Made by a program: the position numbers and the translations under genes. Below are positions 1 to 48,900 of a stretch of DNA of 64,000 nt, in pieces. The notes under the pieces were generated by a model. It searched no databases. It was not told the DNA's origin and saw only the letters and a program-made list of their open reading frames with translations. Numbering within the stretch: position 1 is the first letter of the stretch; each line of letters starts with the position of its first letter. This DNA is from Ecdyonurus torrentis (Eukaryota > Arthropoda > Insecta > Ephemeroptera > Heptageniidae): contig OX439132.1 in the NCBI GenBank assembly GCA_949318235.1, forward strand, positions 6,344,034 to 6,408,033, given 5' to 3'.

Positions 1-996
1 CTATAGGTAAAAATTGCATTCTATATAATTATATTAGCTATTGAAGTTATATAGTTTACTATATTTTTCCCATGCTTATCATCTACGTAAATCTTACGTA
101 AAGTTATTTATAAACAGCAGTGAAGTAAAATTTCAACTTGGAGTTTTCATGCTTTTTTTTGTTTTTGATTTCATAATCCAAGTAATTAAAGTATCAATGA
201 CACACCAAATAACGTCAATGATTGAAAAAATAAAAATCATTATTTGTTAGTACAATTTTTGGCACTTTGTTTTCATTTTATTCAATGTTTTTGTAGCTTC
301 ATTCAATTAATTGTGACCATTCACCATTGCTTGCAAGGAAGAAAGTCATTTTCTACTTTTCCACATACGAAATATACTTTATTTTATGACGTCTCGTTTA
401 TTCTATATACTTGACAATAAATATCTGCTTAAACATGGCGACGAAGTGCAAGCTTATAGTAAAGATTGAAACCTTTTACTTGTAATAAGGAGATAAATAT
501 GAGCTTCAGTTGATATTCTAATTCAGTTACATGCCGTTTAAGAGTTTCTTTGATACTTTGGTGTACATTACGATACTTGTAAACTTTAAACCACTACTGT
601 TTTAACTATATTCACGTAAGATCACATAGAAATATTACTTACATCCAAACCTCCTGGTACATAAAAAAATATTTACATAGTTTTCTGAAGTAAAAAGTTA
701 TTATTCTTTTTATAGAAAAATAAAATACTGTGTTTAATTGAAATTTTTAATTTTAGTGTTATACCATAATTATATGTATATATAGAATAAACTCGAAAAA
801 CAGTATTAAGAAGATTAAAACGGTTATATGTATTTTTAAAAATTAGGATTATTAAAGGGTACCACATTAAATATGTACAGTACATAAATTTTTGTCTTGT
901 CAATATATTAATATCTATGTCACACTTAAAACACATTTTAGGGGTTACACTTAACATTTATAGAATATGGAAAATAATTATAAAATAGTAACTTAC
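1..996. other. alpha-catulin intron after exon 10 (partial)
   Basis: AT-rich, with only small spurious ORFs on either strand. It should be the start of the intron leading to the missing 3' exons. No further exon could be supported. Confidence 0.7.
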
Positions 997-37886
<36,890 letters not shown>

Positions 37887-38033
37887 TATTTCTGTCGTAC
37901 TTGACGTGGTGGTAGTTTAGTGGCAGCAGTAGCCGCCAACACACCCTATTTTCTTCAATAATATACAGCAGCAGTAGCACAAGCAAAGCAACACACGCAC
38001 ACAACAACCGGCACTCTCTCACAGACTAGCCCT

Positions 38034-38065
38034 TTAATCTGAACCGCCACTGCCCCATTTTTATA
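38034..38065 (-). promoter_or_regulatory. CTNNAL1: candidate core promoter of alpha-catulin (TATA + initiator)
   Basis: On the minus strand TATAAAAA lies at 38065-38058. An initiator-like TTCAGATT follows with its A at 38040, the usual 25-30 nt downstream. The predicted 5' UTR is about 154 nt, GC-richer than its surroundings, and ends at the ATG at 37886. Spacing and local composition make this the best start-site candidate. Confidence 0.5.
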
Positions 38066-38942
38066 ACACCCACCCCCACCCACGCAATCGCCACATCATA
38101 AGCATCAATTTGCATATGTATCAAATTGTATTCTCATTTCATATGCTGTATCACGTTTATTTTATTATTATTATTTATTTTATAAAATAAATCACTTTCA
38201 CTATTAATTTTGTTTTAAAATAGATTTGTTTTATATAATGCCATGTGTTTCTATTTTAGTATATTAATCAATTTATTCAATTTTCACTTTTTTTACAACC
38301 AGTTTTAATAATTAGAAAGTTTTTTTAGTGTTTTATCTTTATGAATTTTTAATATTTTCTTTTAAAATTCAGTTAATATTTAATGTTATACTTTCACACC
38401 CTTTCTTGTTTGAATATTAAAGTACGTACATCCCACACAATATGCAGTATTGATTATAATATATGACAATAACACCGTCACGAAGAATTTATCATATAAT
38501 TTATCACTTTTAGTTGATTATATAGAATATAATGATATAGTGTTTTTGTTTGAAATAAACAGTTTACGAAACACAAAAAAAGACAAACAAATTTTAAGTG
38601 TAACTAAATTATATCATATAAGAAAAGTATAACAAAAAAAAAAAAAAAGGCTATCTGGGCATTTTGCCCATATGAATACGACGGTCAGAATATTTTAAAA
38701 AGTGAGGGAGCGGGGTATATCCAAGACAACTTAGCGAGCGTCTAAAATTTGAACGGCACACACACACACATAGAGTTAGAGAGACACAGAGTTAAAACAC
38801 AAGTTTTAGTTATATCCAAAGCCTCCGCCCCATAGAGCACGACTGACTAACACGAATAATAACCCCACAACCAGCTGCTTTTGCCTCGCCTGGCGCAACA
38901 TACACCAACCAATCCCCTCTTCTATATATTTCTCTCCCTTCC

Positions 38943-38956
38943 GTTTCTATGGTAAC
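38943..38956 (+). promoter_or_regulatory. perfect X-box-like (RFX) motif
   Basis: GTTTCTATGGTAAC fits the X-box consensus GTHNYYATRRNAAC at every position. It lies in a GC-richer patch with CCAAT, about 1 kb upstream of the catulin start. RFX factors control ciliary genes. The motif may serve catulin, an unseen transcript, or be chance. Confidence 0.35.
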
Positions 38957-39856
38957 AATGCCAAGCGTTACAGCAGCGCGAAAAAAAAAAATCTAATCTC
39001 AATATATATGTTTTGTTCTTATTGACATATATTGCAGTTTTAAATATTTACATTTAATTAAAATATATAATGTTATATATAATCATATAGGTTTACACTT
39101 TGCTTTATAGTTTTAATTAGCTAACTTTTTATTACATATTTTATTACAGTAATATAATATTATAATATAAAATGGGTTTATATTTTAATGATGAGATAAG
39201 GGGGCGATGATAAGAATTTTTGGCTATTAAATTTTTTGTTTGCGTCAGCTCTGTGCATAGCGCGCCTGGAAGTTAGTTAACTGTTTGAGCTTTACGGAGA
39301 AGCGGGTTGCATACATTAAATGTCTGCAGGCGTACTTCAAGGTCGACCGCGCTCATTGCAGTTGTTTCTATTGATAGAATTTGGTAATTACGTTTAATTT
39401 AGACTATACATCATAAAGTAGACAGTAATCACGCAATCAAATGAGTAGAAATAGTTACATTACGTAATTTATAAAAATACATATTGGAAATTTTTATAGA
39501 AATTAAAATATAACATCAACAAAAAAACTGTAAATATGATTTAAATTATAATCAACATTATTTATTTGTCATTAATATTTTCATTATTTAATACATTTGC
39601 GTTATACTTTTTCTATTTTATTACTTTTTTCTTCTTTCACACGATAACTCAAAAATTTAATCTCATAGATTATTAAACTTTTTATGTATAAATATTAAAA
39701 ATTATTTCTTAAGTAGATATCGTTAAACATATGTTAGCTGACTTTTTTTATATTATTATTTCCACTCTCCATTACTATTATTATTATCATTATTAATTAA
39801 CTGCAGTATTTGAAGTTTTATATTTGTTATTTTAAGTAAATACTTAAACATGGAGA

Positions 39857-40035
39857 CAGGCTCGGACTGACCATAAGAGTAAGTCCGCAAGTGCGGACGT
39901 GGCCCCCCCCTGTTTGGAGGCCCCTAAGGCCCAAAAAAGGGGCGTAACTAGGTTGTTACGCCCCCTTTGTGGCCCCTAAAGAGGGTGTTACACCCCTTTT
40001 GCGGACGAGGCCCCTTGATTGTCAGTCCGACCCTG
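39857..40035. mobile_element. 179-bp hAT-type MITE with 8-bp target duplication
   Basis: Terminal inverted repeats CAGGCTCGGACTGACC and, at the right end, GTCAGTCCGACCCTG (complement CAGGGTCGGACTGAC). An exact 8-bp duplication CATGGAGA flanks both sides (39849-39856 and 40036-40043). CAGG ends with an 8-bp duplication are diagnostic of hAT elements. The interior has G-rich/C-rich segments such as GGGGCGTAAC and GTTACGCCCC. Non-autonomous. Confidence 0.92.
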
Positions 40036-43000
40036 CATGGAGAACAAATAGGTGTAATTATGTTAAGTTTATGGGTCATCTGACCTATTAAAGGTATTCA
40101 GTACACCCACTCTTAACACAGACACCTACCTATAAGTGTATTACTCAGCATTCATATAATCTAAAACATTATCAATTGTAGTTTTGATATTTTTATATTT
40201 TTTTTTTTGGTTATTCCATTTATTTTTCACATACATTTTAAATAGTTCCATAGACTGAACCAAACAATAAGGTGTTACCTTCGTTGGTATTGTATAATAA
40301 ATTAAAAAATAATAATGATAAAAATACTTAAAAATAGTAGTGCATATAGTGCGACAAAAAAAATGTATACGTGTTATAGCTACCCAAAAGCTTTGTTTTT
40401 AATTACATAATTATTATTATTATTATTTTTTTTTTTAAATATCTGTTTATTTTTTATAATACATTTACAGATGTAGAAAAAAGAACCTGTAAAAAAAAAA
40501 AGTTTTCTTTTGTTTTTATTTTACATTTGAAGAAGAAAACAAATATCGACAACACATGATGCAAATAATCAAAATAATACAACTCTGTGTAAAGATTTGA
40601 ATACTAACAGTAAGTGTAAACCAAGATAAAAGCAGCAGCTGTGCCAGATTAAAAAGGCAGTGCTTTGCCGGGTCAAGGGGCATAAGAGGTCGTAGCAAGT
40701 GCATTAGAGCGACTCGTTTTCTCAACACAAGAACAGACTCCCGTTGACACGATTTTTTTGTGACACTGTTCATTCAACTCAAAAAAAAAAAAAAAAAAAA
40801 ATCTCATGCTAAATGACAGCGTCAATTTTTTTTTTTTTTTTTTTTTTTTTTGCTACACGTGAAGAGAGAAATTTACAGCTTGTATAATACTCCAAGATTT
40901 GTTATCAACTAGAATCATATACCACCATAAGTTATTGCAAATTGAATTTTTCTTAAATAATTTATAGTGTCTGTAATTTTATATTATAAAATATATATTA
41001 TTATTTCATTGCGCAGAACAGTACATGTACTTTTTATACAGTAAATTTTAAGTTATTAGTTTAATATGAAAGCACGCAAGGAAGTAAAACTTATAATGTC
41101 ACATTCCATTTTTTTTTCCCGCGACGTTTTTTACATTATAGGAATAAAATTAAAAGTTTATGTAGTGGTCAACAGTGTAAAATTTATGGTTTTTATTTTC
41201 TTATTTAATAAATGCGGTTTCTAAAATATATACATGATTGTGATAATTTACGTAGTACATTACCTTCAAAAAAAAAAAAAAAAGTATATTTTTTTAATGT
41301 TATTATAACGAGAAAAACACGCGCTCGCAAATATTTTCTCAAAATCGTGTGTACATATATTTAATAATAATTAAAAAATATAATTATCAGTGTTATTAAA
41401 TATTTTGTAATTCTAAAGTAACGTTTTATCATTTTGTTTATCGGGCACATACGTTATAACTATAAGGAATTAAATCAAAATAAAACAATTTTATTTATTT
41501 AGAAAAATTTATTATTTTGAATCTTAAAGATCGAAGATACATAATTATAATGTGGACGCAACACTACTTATATTCTAAAATTTCAAGTTAGTAAAACAGA
41601 GCAATAAAATGTTTCTATGTCTGAACACTTTTTGAGCAATTTTTTTTTATATAATTTAGAAAAATTTCCATATTTTTAAATCTATATTATTTTTTATTGT
41701 TGTAAATACTGCATATTGATTAATACTTAATTTGCAATAAATTTTATTATCGTTCAATATATTTTTTTATACAATTATCATATCTGTACATTGTTAATCT
41801 AATAAAAAAAATCAAAATAATAAATCAAAAACAAATGAATATAAAATTGCCACAAAAAATAAAATAAAAATGAGACTATTTGTTTCTTCATGTATCCTGT
41901 AAAATTCTTGTAATGTGCTAAATAATATTTAAATGTCATATTATCTCAGGTACTATAAAATTGTGGTTTATACTTTTATACAGTGTCAATTTTTTTTTTT
42001 ATCTTTTAATTTGCTTGAACAACAACTTTGAAGACCAATTTTCTCTATCCAGCTTGATATTTTTCATGCACAAAATATCCCAAAAATATTGTCATAATAA
42101 AGTTCACTAATACAAGAATTTATACAAGGATGATAAATTATTTTTTTTTATATTAGAACTGCAACTTAAGCTCAATAAGTGAAATAAAAATATAATAAAA
42201 GCTATACATTATACATATATTAAAAAAAAAACTCGATTCACTTCTATAAGATATATAATAATAATATCTGTATATAATACTCTTTATATATATATTTTTT
42301 TGTTAGTAATATATTCTTATATTCACACTCAGGTGGACTAAGGTACAGATTTAGGGCTGACTTATTTAACTACGTGTGCCATTGCTGCAGTGGTAAAACA
42401 TCAATCTAAATTTGGATGGATACACAATCATAAATTTGGTTGAGAAATCTAAATGTAATTAATAATCAGTAAGGGTTTGATGCTATGAAAGTAATACATA
42501 GAGAGCTGCTGAAGGTTAAATTTTAAATATGTCAAATATACTTAAAAATTGCAAATTTAGCATTAAAAATTTAAAGATTTTTGATATTAATTGAATTAGA
42601 TAATTAAAACAAATCAATTTTTTGTTATTGATTTTTTTTAAAGAAGTAAAAAAATGATGCCAGTCTTTTAGTAGTAAAAATATTTAAATATGACACAAAA
42701 AATAATCGTAATCTAAAAGATTATCAATGATCCTAGACTCTTACAATTTAAAAAATAGCCCTCCATATTTATTACTCATTATTATCAAATATTGAAACAT
42801 TTTTTCTTTCATATTTTTAGGTATTGTCAATTTTATTTACCACAGCCTAATAATTATACTTGAAACTTTATAATTTTTTATCAGCCCTAAAACTAGTACT
42901 TCAATGGACGGTAAAAGTTTTAAATTCAGACTAAATAAAATAAAAAATACTTTTTAAAAGAAAAAAACAAAATCGTAACAGTTTACGATTTAAATGGACA

Positions 43001-43985
43001 TTTTTTTCCTTTGTTTTCTTCTCATCTTTTGTAAAATTGATATTTTATATCCCACAAAATATTGTGGCTTACCTAATTATTGCTATACAAAATTCATTTC
43101 ACACACATTCTTCATCTAATTTTTCACAACACACAAGAAAAATAAAATTAACCATAAAAATGATAGAAAATAATAACAATTTTGTTAAGTAATACTAAAA
43201 CAAAAATATCATTTTTATGACCGAGATTCTATTTTTTAATTATCATTTTTTTTTTTTTTACTAAAATGTGTAAATAATCAACATAAAAAATATTTATTTA
43301 CAAACTAAAATTAGGACATCAAGATTCCCTTTTATTTAAAAAGAAAAAGTAAAAATAATACAGTAGTTGCATTTGATTGCACAATAATTATTTTGCTGCC
43401 TTTCAGAAAAACTAATCAGTAAAGTTCAAGATGTCCTATTATAATTGTTAATTCATATATCTAAAAAACAAATTTACAATATCATTATTGCTAACCCCTT
43501 CACAATAATAAAAAAAAAAAAGTATTTTGAGTTGTCTTAACTCATTACAAAAATTTAAACAAAATAAAAAACAAGATCTAGTTCACCAATACTTATTATG
43601 AAGATATTATTTTATATAAAATTCTATTTAATTATAATGATATAGAAGTTTTGAGACTTATTATGTTTGTGTGTAACAATATATGCAGAATATTTTTTTT
43701 TTGATATCACAAAGCACTGTATCCCAGTAAACACATGATAAGAAGATTAACTACCGGTAACATAATTCATGACTTTAGGTGTTAATAAAGTAAAGGGAGA
43801 AAATACGTACATGCGGAAATGTACTTGAAATGTAAATATAATAATAATAAAGTGTGTTTCTGTGATTCATTAGTTTTGAATTTAGTGTTCATTTTACACA
43901 AGAAGGTTTGAAAAGTAAGTTTCTGTGTTTTTACAAAGCAGTAAATATGTTATAAGGAATTCCACTTCAATGGGACTTACACCCA

Positions 43986-44127
43986 GGGGGTCTGTTCAGC
44001 AAGGCTTCACAAGAAACTTGGTGCCGAGAAAGGGGGCGTAACTCAATTGTTTATTATAGAGAACTCGTGAGTCACGCCCCTTTTCTCGATATTAAGTTTG
44101 TAGTGAAGTCTTATAGAACAGACCCCC
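43986..44127. mobile_element. 142-bp MITE, terminal repeat GGGGGTCTGTTC
   Basis: Left end GGGGGTCTGTTCAGCAAGG, right end complementary (GAACAGACCCCC). The arms extend through AAGRCTTCAC and a GAGAAAGGGGGCGTAACTC / complementary block around a short AT centre. The duplication was not identified, so the superfamily is unknown. Confidence 0.75.
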
Positions 44128-44225
44128 AGATGTTAACCATTACACCATCAGAATCCTCCCCACCAACATGATTTACTGCTCTATAGATATTATCATTAAA
44201 ATTTGAAAGTTGTACACGGCAAGTA

Positions 44226-44568
44226 CACTGAAAGCCCTCCCAAAGTTACCATCAAAGACGATGCCGCTTTTTAAAGAAAAGGGTACAAATGCGTAGTCAG
44301 GTAAGAGCAGCGTTGTCAAATACTCTGAGCCACCTGCTCTTTTCTTGCTTTTGCTAAGTGAGAAAATGATTGATATCTTACTTCATTAAGTGAAAAAAGC
44401 TTTTAACACACTAGCAAAATATTTCGTTTTGTTATGTTGTTTTTATGTCAATCATTTTCTCACAGCAAAAGCAAGAAAACAGCTGCAAACTACCTGACTA
44501 CGCATATCTACTCTTTCCCTTAAAAAGCGGCTTCGTCTTAAATGTTAACTTTAGGAGAGCTTTTAGTG
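44226..44568. mobile_element. 343-bp Tc1/mariner-like foldback MITE
   Basis: TA flanks both ends (44224-44225 and 44569-44570). The left arm starts CACTGAAAGCCCTCCCAAAG, and the right arm is its inverted relative (CACTAAAAGCTCTCCTAAAG in complement). Pairing extends over 80 bp through GCGTAGTCAGGTA. An inner pair, TGCTTTTGCTAAGTGAGAAA and its complement, adds a second arm. No transposase. Confidence 0.82.
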
Positions 44569-45360
44569 TACCAGTCCGTTAGTGACACTCTTGTATTGGA
44601 CATGTAGTTTAAAATTTCAAAAACGCACGTGACAAGTAGTTTCTCTACCAACCAGTGTTTGCTGGGTAAGAAGGAGGCAAAAAGGTATTTTTGTAGAAAA
44701 ATTGACTGGAGTGATACTTATGGTTTAACAAAAGTTAAAAAAAATATAAGATATATTTTTTTAACAGTTTTATATAGCATAATATATATTTTTATTTAAG
44801 CTTTAAATTTAGTCATACAAGCTTAATATGATTGAAATATAGATTGTATAAAAAATGAAGCAATAAATATATTTTTTCAATGACCATTTTAAAAACTTTT
44901 AGAGCCTTTTTAGACTTTTTCTGCTTATACAATAATAAAAGCTTTAAATATTTCAACAATTTCAATATTATATAATATTTACCTGAAGTTATTTTAACTT
45001 TTGTTAAACCATAAAAATTTATTTTGTGAGGCATTTTTTGGAAATTTATGATATTCAGGCTATGTTTTATCAAATTAGAGATTATTTTCTCATGTATTTT
45101 TGCCACTAGACTTTGGCAACAGGTTGAAACATATATATGATAGCAGCTAGAGAAGTAAGGACATTAATCTATCTTGCTACAAATTGGCAGTAAAAATATT
45201 AACCCTAACAACAAGAGTAAGTTGAAGTTTGTAAACGACTTTCAGCGACAAATTATTTCTAATAAAGCAATAAAAAAAAAAAGCTTAATTTTAAAGAAAA
45301 AAATGAGAGATTATAAAAAAAGTTGGCACTACAAATACTTCCTGCACTAGAAAAACAAAA

Positions 45361-45576
45361 TATTGATGGCTCCGCGGAAAACTGATCTATCTATAGGCTC
45401 CGCACGCCTCCAATTTGGAACATCTGCGCTCTCTGCCTTAGCTGAAATTGAAGCATCTCTTACCTGCACACCATTACAGAAGTTTCAAATTCGGGAGAGG
45501 CGGAGAGCGCATATGTTCCAAATTTGAGGCGCGCGGAGACTATAGATAGTTTGCTTTTCCGCGGAGCCATTGATAT
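45361..45576. mobile_element. palindromic MITE, copy 1
   Basis: About 215 bp. Arms TGGCTCCGCGGAAAACTGA... run through ATCTATAG and CTCCGC to AATTTGGAACATCTGCGCTC, and are mirrored on the right. GC-rich islands of CCGCGG and GCGCGCGGAG stand out. It lies 170 bp downstream of the Mcr stop, so it is probably in the 3' UTR. It is a close relative of 46001-46220, with more mismatches between arms. Confidence 0.88.
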
Positions 45577-45743
45577 ACTATAATTATTATTACAGTATTA
45601 ATAAAATAATTCATATATTATCATATTTCAATGGATAAAAGAGTTTGTTATGATAAATGTGAAAGCTACCTATTACATTATTTACTAAAGTTTATCAGTA
45701 CTTAACTGGAAGTTCCTTACTTCTCCTAGCATGAGATTATATT

Positions 45744-45934
45744 TTAAATTGGTGCTCGGACTCTATCTGCCATATAAAGACATGTCAATAGAAGTGCAAT
45801 GAAGCCTACTGAAGGTGCCAGGTGAAGAGCTGCATTGTAGATTGGACAATAAGGACACTGACTGGAGCCACACACTTCACAGATGTTCAATACGTAAGTT
45901 GACAGTGAATCAAATATCGTCTCATTGAACCTCT
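45744..45934 (-). CDS. Mcr: Mcr terminal coding exon (residues 1629-1691 and stop)
   Basis: Encodes ERFNETIFDSLSTYVLNICE, a Cys-rich stretch (Cys 1647, 1650, 1655, 1658), then a hydrophobic segment VGFIALLLTCLYM and a short basic tail before TAA. The segment could be a weak membrane anchor or a GPI-type signal. The exon is bracketed by two copies of the same palindromic element. Confidence 0.93.
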
Positions 45935-48900
45935 CTGAAACAAACACAACAACAAACATGGTTCTAAAATGTAATCACAAATCTACAAGCACCCAAGATG
46001 TATATCGATGGCTCCGCGGAAAACTGAACTATCTATAGTCTCCGCGCGCCTCAAATTTGGAACATCTGCGCTCTCCGCCTCTCCCGACTTTGAAGCATCT
46101 CTTACCAGTGCTCCATTACAGATGCTTCAAATTTGGGAGACGCGGAGAGCGCAGATGTTCCAAATTTGAGGCGCGCGGAGACTATAGATAGTTCAGTTTT
46201 CCGCGGAGCCATCGATATATAGAAGGTGGTGTAGTTTGCATAGGTAGCATCAGGTATGAAACGTCACACAAGGTGAAGCAAAACAAGAGGGGAAATTTTG
46301 TGTCCCTCCTCCTCTTCCAGGTACATAATGCATTGTACCTTAGAGACCACGTGGCTCTGTTTACAGTCACCTTGTATGACGTATGTCAAAATTTGAAGTT
46401 TTACGAAGGAAACCGAGTTCTGATGACAGTAAAAGGGTGAATTATACCACCTTATATATATACATCTTGCAAGCACCTACTAAACTTTAGATTAAACTAC
46501 ACTCTGCACTAAAAAAGAGAGCTGTTGCCCTTCAAACATCTTGATCAATGTACATATTTTTGTTTACTGGGCCATCATAATCTTCACCTAGCTAAAAGAA
46601 TTATTATCCTAATTTCTTTCTTTGATAACATATTCAATAGTTTCCAATTGACTTTAAATAAATTATGAAGTATTGCAAAGTCAGAATTAAATAGCGGTAC
46701 ACGTCACAATTTTATAAAATGTTGAAGGACTAAAAAAAATGTCAATGTCACAAAGTTTAGAGGTTTAATGCAGGTATAGTAACTTAACTACTTTATAATA
46801 TTCATCTTATGGAAATCTAAAAATATTTGAACCTTTAATTTTTCTATTCGAGAGTACATAGTCAACAAAAACAGCACCTTTGCAGGGAAAAAATGATAAC
46901 ACGGTCACGCAGCGATAGCCTGGGGCGCGACTACACAGTCCTGAGCCTGATAATTTCCAAAAAATATTTATAATTCCTTCCAAAAATCAGCCAATAGTAA
47001 TAAAAATAATCTAACTCAATTTAATTAATTAACAAAAAATGATATTTCCAATTTATCACTTTTGAGGGTCAATTTTGTTTCCAATTTGACTCATGTCTTT
47101 AGGGGGTGCTGAACAGCTGACGAGATTCGATGCGTCAGCCCACACTGACTTTAATTTCAATTATGATCAAGAGATGGCTATATTGGTCACTATTAACTCT
47201 CGAATACCATAAATATGCACAAGACTTAATTCAAGTAATAAATACGTACCAGGTGCATAGAAATCATAAACTTTGATGGGTAAATATCTTGACATATTGG
47301 CAACAGGGAACCATCTTTCTAGAGTAAAGTTGATACACGTTTCTTTTGTATCCAGCTGCAAACAAAAACAAGTTTTATTTCTTTATTGCCAAAACTTGAT
47401 TTCAACAAGAAAACTAATCACTGTAGATAAGAAACAATATTAAAACTCGTGTTACTCACATAATCAAAGTAGAAGAATACTTTATTTTCCGTGAATCTTG
47501 CTCTCTGTAACCTATGACTCTGTTCTTGTCTGAAATTATGACGTGAAGTAGAGCTAACTGGACGTATATTAGAAGACAAAGCATCTCTCTGAGCTTGGAA
47601 AGCAAGCCACTTTACATAAGCATCTAACGTCTGCTGTTGAATAATGTAACCAGTCGGGACAGCCACTTCCAAGACTGCCATACCTGATCTTGGACCCTCT
47701 TCTTCTAGAATCCATCTGTAGAAAAAAAAAATCAGGCATATATTTAGATTTGATAGTTACTTCAAACGCATAAGTGGAAGTGTAGCAGATACAACAAGGG
47801 GTATTTCAAAATTTTCTCTACTTAATATAGGCATATTGTAATTGTATCACAATACTAGACTGACTAGCAGCTCTTACCTTTGACAACTTTTGTACGTAAC
47901 ATGAGACTGGTTACGACCATGGAAATTAGCTCTGGTTCTCAATTCAAATGCTTTTAGAGGTGGTTGTGTTTGGAATTTTGCAATATCAACATTGTATTGG
48001 ACACTCATTTGTAAGATAGCATATCCAGCACCTTTTGCTTGGACTTTTACTGTACCCCAAGCCTCAGGTATCTGTGAAATATTGTAATTAAAAATATTAA
48101 TCAAGTCAATCAATACACATGAAATATATCATAAGGCAGAATCAATATTTACCTCAATTTTCTGCAGCTTCGCTAAGTTTCTGTCTTCCACTCTGAGAAT
48201 CTTGGTTTGGCCTGGCAAAGCTGTTGCTTCTACAGTTACAGTTAGAGTTGATACATCTCTCAGTCTCTGCCTTACAGTGTACTCAATCAGAGCTTTCATT
48301 GCTACGGCTGTGTCCTAAAATACAACAGAACAACACAATTTTAGCATATAATTATTTTACTGAAAGTCAACAAAATGCGTCTTTGCTGCATATTCAAAAT
48401 TAAATTATATAACATTATCACGTAATAAACACACTTAAGTATCTTAGTAAAATATGTATTAAAAAATAAATAAATAAAAACAACTAACTAACCTGTGTTG
48501 AAGCCCATCCACCATCATAAAGCCTCTGAGAGTTCAGCCACTTGACAATGGGGTCAATCATGAGTTCCTGACGTGCCACATATGTCAATAGCGCCCATGC
48601 TGTTGTCTCAATATTCTCAGAATCATATTTGTAAGGAAGACGCGGCAACAAGAATGGTTTTTGATTCTCAAGTTTGTATGGTGGCAAGGGTACAGTTTCT
48701 TTACCCCAGTACATTAGACCACCTGAAATTATAAAATTAAAGTGTAACTAAAAACACAGACAATTGTTTTACAACAGTCTGTATACCTTCTCTCCTTGCA
48801 TGTTTTGCCAATACACCAAATGCTGCTTCAGCTGATGATCCCTTAGACAAGAGTAGAGCATATGCCACAAGTGCCACTTCATAAGGTTTTCCATAATCAG

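Larger units (their letters stand above)
38066..45743. other. intergenic region between alpha-catulin and Mcr
   Basis: No supportable gene. Contains an X-box-like site, GC-richer patches (38.64-39.0 and 39.24-39.36 kb), three inverted-repeat elements (39857, 43986 and 44226), one of the twin palindromes (45361) and many A/T runs. The Mcr 3' UTR must occupy the right-hand part; no poly(A) site could be fixed. Confidence 0.75.

Noticed and set aside
645..655. Possible 11-nt micro-exon (GAGGTTTGGAT) between ag and gtaagt on the minus strand
   Set aside because: Splice-like signals are present, but the length breaks the frame after exon 10 and it matches nothing in catulin. The flanking exon is outside the window.
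40516..40773. 85-codon minus-strand ORF with hydrophobic C-terminus in the intergenic region
   Set aside because: No recognised family and no supportable splice context. The hydrophobic part arises from AT-rich codons. The region is slightly GC-richer, but that is not enough to call a gene.
46182..46476. Two overlapping minus-strand ORFs near the last Mcr intron
   Set aside because: They run through MITE sequences and the intron between Mcr exons 26 and 27.
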